Assembly (NCBI GenBank): GCA_027065695.1
Contig: JAMONP010000051.1
Coordinates: 1 to 32,471, forward strand
DNA from: Desulfuromonadales bacterium
Lineage (GTDB): Bacteria > Desulfobacterota > Desulfuromonadia > Desulfuromonadales > BM103
Length of the DNA: 32,471 nt
Reading direction: 5' to 3'
Shown one piece after another: positions 31,183 to 32,471 of this stretch (position 1 is the stretch's first letter; each line of letters starts with the position of its first letter). The translations under genes were made by a program, and so were the position numbers. A model generated the notes under the pieces. The model was not told the origin of the DNA. It did not search any database and was given only the letters and a program-made list of their open reading frames with translations.

Positions 31183-32382
31183 ATGAATGAAGTATTTATT
31201 TGCGATGCGATCCGTACGCCGATCGGATGTTATGGTGGTTCTCTTTCTGCAGTTCGCACAGATGACCTGGCGGTTGTCCCGCTTAAAGCGTTGATGGCAC
31301 GTAACCCTGAAGTTGACTGGCAAGCGGTAGATGATGTCATCCTCGGTTGTGCCAATCAGGCCGGTGAAGATAACCGCAATGTGGCACGTATGGCCTTGTT
31401 ACTGGCAGGCTTGCCCAAAGAAGTGACTGGCAGCACGCTCAATCGCCTCTGCGGTTCCGGTATGAACGCTGTCGGTAGTGCTGCTCAAGCGATCAAGGCC
31501 GGGGATGCCGAGTTGATGATTGCCGGTGGGGTGGAAAGTATGTCCCGTGCCCCTTTTGTTATGGGCAAGGCGACCGCTGCCTTTTCACGCACCGCCGAAA
31601 TCTTTGATACCACCATCGGCTGGCGTTTTGTCAACCCACAACTGAATGCCCTTTATGGTACTGATTCGATGCCGGAAACTGCTGAAAACCTGGCTCGCGA
31701 ATTCAGTATCAGCCGGGAGGATCAGGACCGCTTCGCACTCTGGAGTCAACTTAAAGCGGCGGCGGCTCAGGAGGACGGTCGACTGGCCGAAGAAATCGTT
31801 GCGGTAAGTGTCCCCCAGCGAAAAAGAGATCCTTTAATCGTTGAGAAAGATGAACATCCTCGAGCCAGTTCTCTGGAAAAATTGACTAAACTCAGGACGA
31901 TGTTCCCTGAAGGGGCGATTACTGCGGGTAATGCCTCGGGGATCAATGACGGGGCGGCGGCCTTGCTGCTCGCAACCGAACCGGCGGCTACACGGCATGG
32001 ACTTACGCCCAAGGCGCGAGTGCTCGGTATGGCTACCGCCGGGGTGCCACCGCGCATTATGGGAATAGGACCGGTACCGGCGACGAACAAGTTGCTTGAA
32101 CGCCTGGGACTGACCCTGAATGATTTTGACATTCTCGAGTTTAACGAAGCCTTTGCCGTGCAGTCACTGGCCTGTACCCGGCAACTCGGCCTGGCTGATG
32201 ACGACCCGCGGATCAATCAGCAGGGTGGAGCAATCGCCCTGGGGCATCCGCTGGGAATGAGTGGTGCCCGCCTGATAACGACAGCCCTCTATCAACTTCA
32301 TCGAACTGGTGGGAAGCGGGCACTCTGTACCATGTGCATCGGTGTGGGCCAGGGGATCGCGCTGGTCATAGAGCGGGTTTAA
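31183..32382 (+). CDS. pcaF: 3-oxoadipyl-CoA thiolase (PcaF)
   Basis: This 399-residue thiolase has active-site Cys90 (LNRLCGSGMNAVG), His355 (GGAIALGHPLGMSGAR) and Cys385 (TMCIGVGQG). The blocks GCANQAGEDNRNVARMALLL and DTTIGWRFVNP are hallmarks of PcaF/PaaJ-type beta-ketoadipyl-CoA thiolases and differ from acetoacetyl-CoA thiolases. It cleaves 3-oxoadipyl-CoA with CoA to succinyl-CoA and acetyl-CoA. The ATG has GAGGTG six bases upstream. It is separated from the aminotransferase by a 130-bp repeat but is on the same strand and completes the predicted pathway. The remaining 89 bp of the window downstream show no gene. Confidence 0.88.
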   Translation: MNEVFICDAIRTPIGCYGGSLSAVRTDDLAVVPLKALMARNPEVDWQAVDDVILGCANQAGEDNRNVARMALLLAGLPKEVTGSTLNRLCGSGMNAVGSAAQAIKAGDAELMIAGGVESMSRAPFVMGKATAAFSRTAEIFDTTIGWRFVNPQLNALYGTDSMPETAENLAREFSISREDQDRFALWSQLKAAAAQEDGRLAEEIVAVSVPQRKRDPLIVEKDEHPRASSLEKLTKLRTMFPEGAITAGNASGINDGAAALLLATEPAATRHGLTPKARVLGMATAGVPPRIMGIGPVPATNKLLERLGLTLNDFDILEFNEAFAVQSLACTRQLGLADDDPRINQQGGAIALGHPLGMSGARLITTALYQLHRTGGKRALCTMCIGVGQGIALVIERV

Positions 32383-32471
32383 GGGGGCAAAACGGTACTC
32401 GACATACTGCGTTAAACTGTGGAGTTGATTATAGACGAGCAGGATTGGGTGCCGGGAGTGAACATCGCTCC

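Noticed and set aside
1-32471. tRNA, rRNA, CRISPR arrays, transposase genes, phage genes
   Set aside because: Looked for while reading; no cloverleaf-like segment, regular spaced repeat array, transposase or phage gene was recognised.

Overview
Everything below comes from reading the sequence and translated frames by eye; no database search was run. Gene content, codon use and the dapF/LIV-transporter style suggest a deltaproteobacterial (Desulfuromonadia-like) chromosome of roughly 50% GC. That taxonomic call is an inference of moderate strength. Three families of short palindromic repeats and an oxygen-sensitive radical SAM aminomutase fit such an organism.

Layout. (1) Positions 1-6347, minus strand: an envelope operon of a secreted Gly-rich protein, a lipoprotein, a membrane-anchored TPR/PEGA-like protein, and a large FHA-like/TM/PEGA/FGE-fold protein. 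A further signal-peptide gene starts at the window edge. The operon has a TATAAT promoter and a terminator-like leader hairpin. (2) 6726-6929: a small conserved-looking ORF. (3) 7169-11460, minus strand: a four-gene cluster of sugar-1-phosphate/phosphocholine-type nucleotidyltransferase, HisC/CobD-like PLP enzyme, CDP-alcohol phosphatidyltransferase and ATP-grasp ligase. It probably makes and decorates an amino-alcohol or phosphonate-type lipid headgroup. (4) 11837-15508, minus strand: a housekeeping operon, dapF - HAD phosphatase - nfo - dtd - darP(yjgA) - 4-OT tautomerase, with a good sigma70 promoter. (5) 15752-22043, minus strand: a complete LIV-type amino-acid ABC transporter followed by an Asp/Glu/hydantoin-type racemase and a GntR/FCD regulator. 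(6) 22253-25108, minus strand: an amaA-amaB pair (pipecolate oxidase and aminoadipate-semialdehyde dehydrogenase) with its own promoter, palindromic operator and terminator. (7) 25417-26313, minus strand: a LysR regulator, divergent from (8) 26625-32382, plus strand: a KamA-family radical SAM aminomutase, PcaI, PcaJ, a class III aminotransferase and PcaF.

How the genes work together. Sections 5-8 read as one catabolic island. The ABC transporter would import a lysine-family compound such as pipecolate. AmaA and AmaB would convert pipecolate through piperideine-6-carboxylate to L-2-aminoadipate. The KamA-like enzyme, whose two lysine-side-chain-binding aspartates are replaced by Arg and Ser, would move the amino group to give 3-aminoadipate. 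The class III aminotransferase would give 3-oxoadipate, and PcaIJ plus PcaF would yield succinyl-CoA and acetyl-CoA. This joins lysine/pipecolate breakdown to the end of the beta-ketoadipate pathway and bypasses 2-oxoadipate and glutaryl-CoA. I do not know of a published description of such a route, and it is the main discovery candidate in the window.

Other notable points are a 165-bp long-hairpin repeat present in two copies whose arms co-vary, and a nucleotidyltransferase/aminotransferase pair that resembles a split version of a fusion protein, with one of those repeats sitting at the split.
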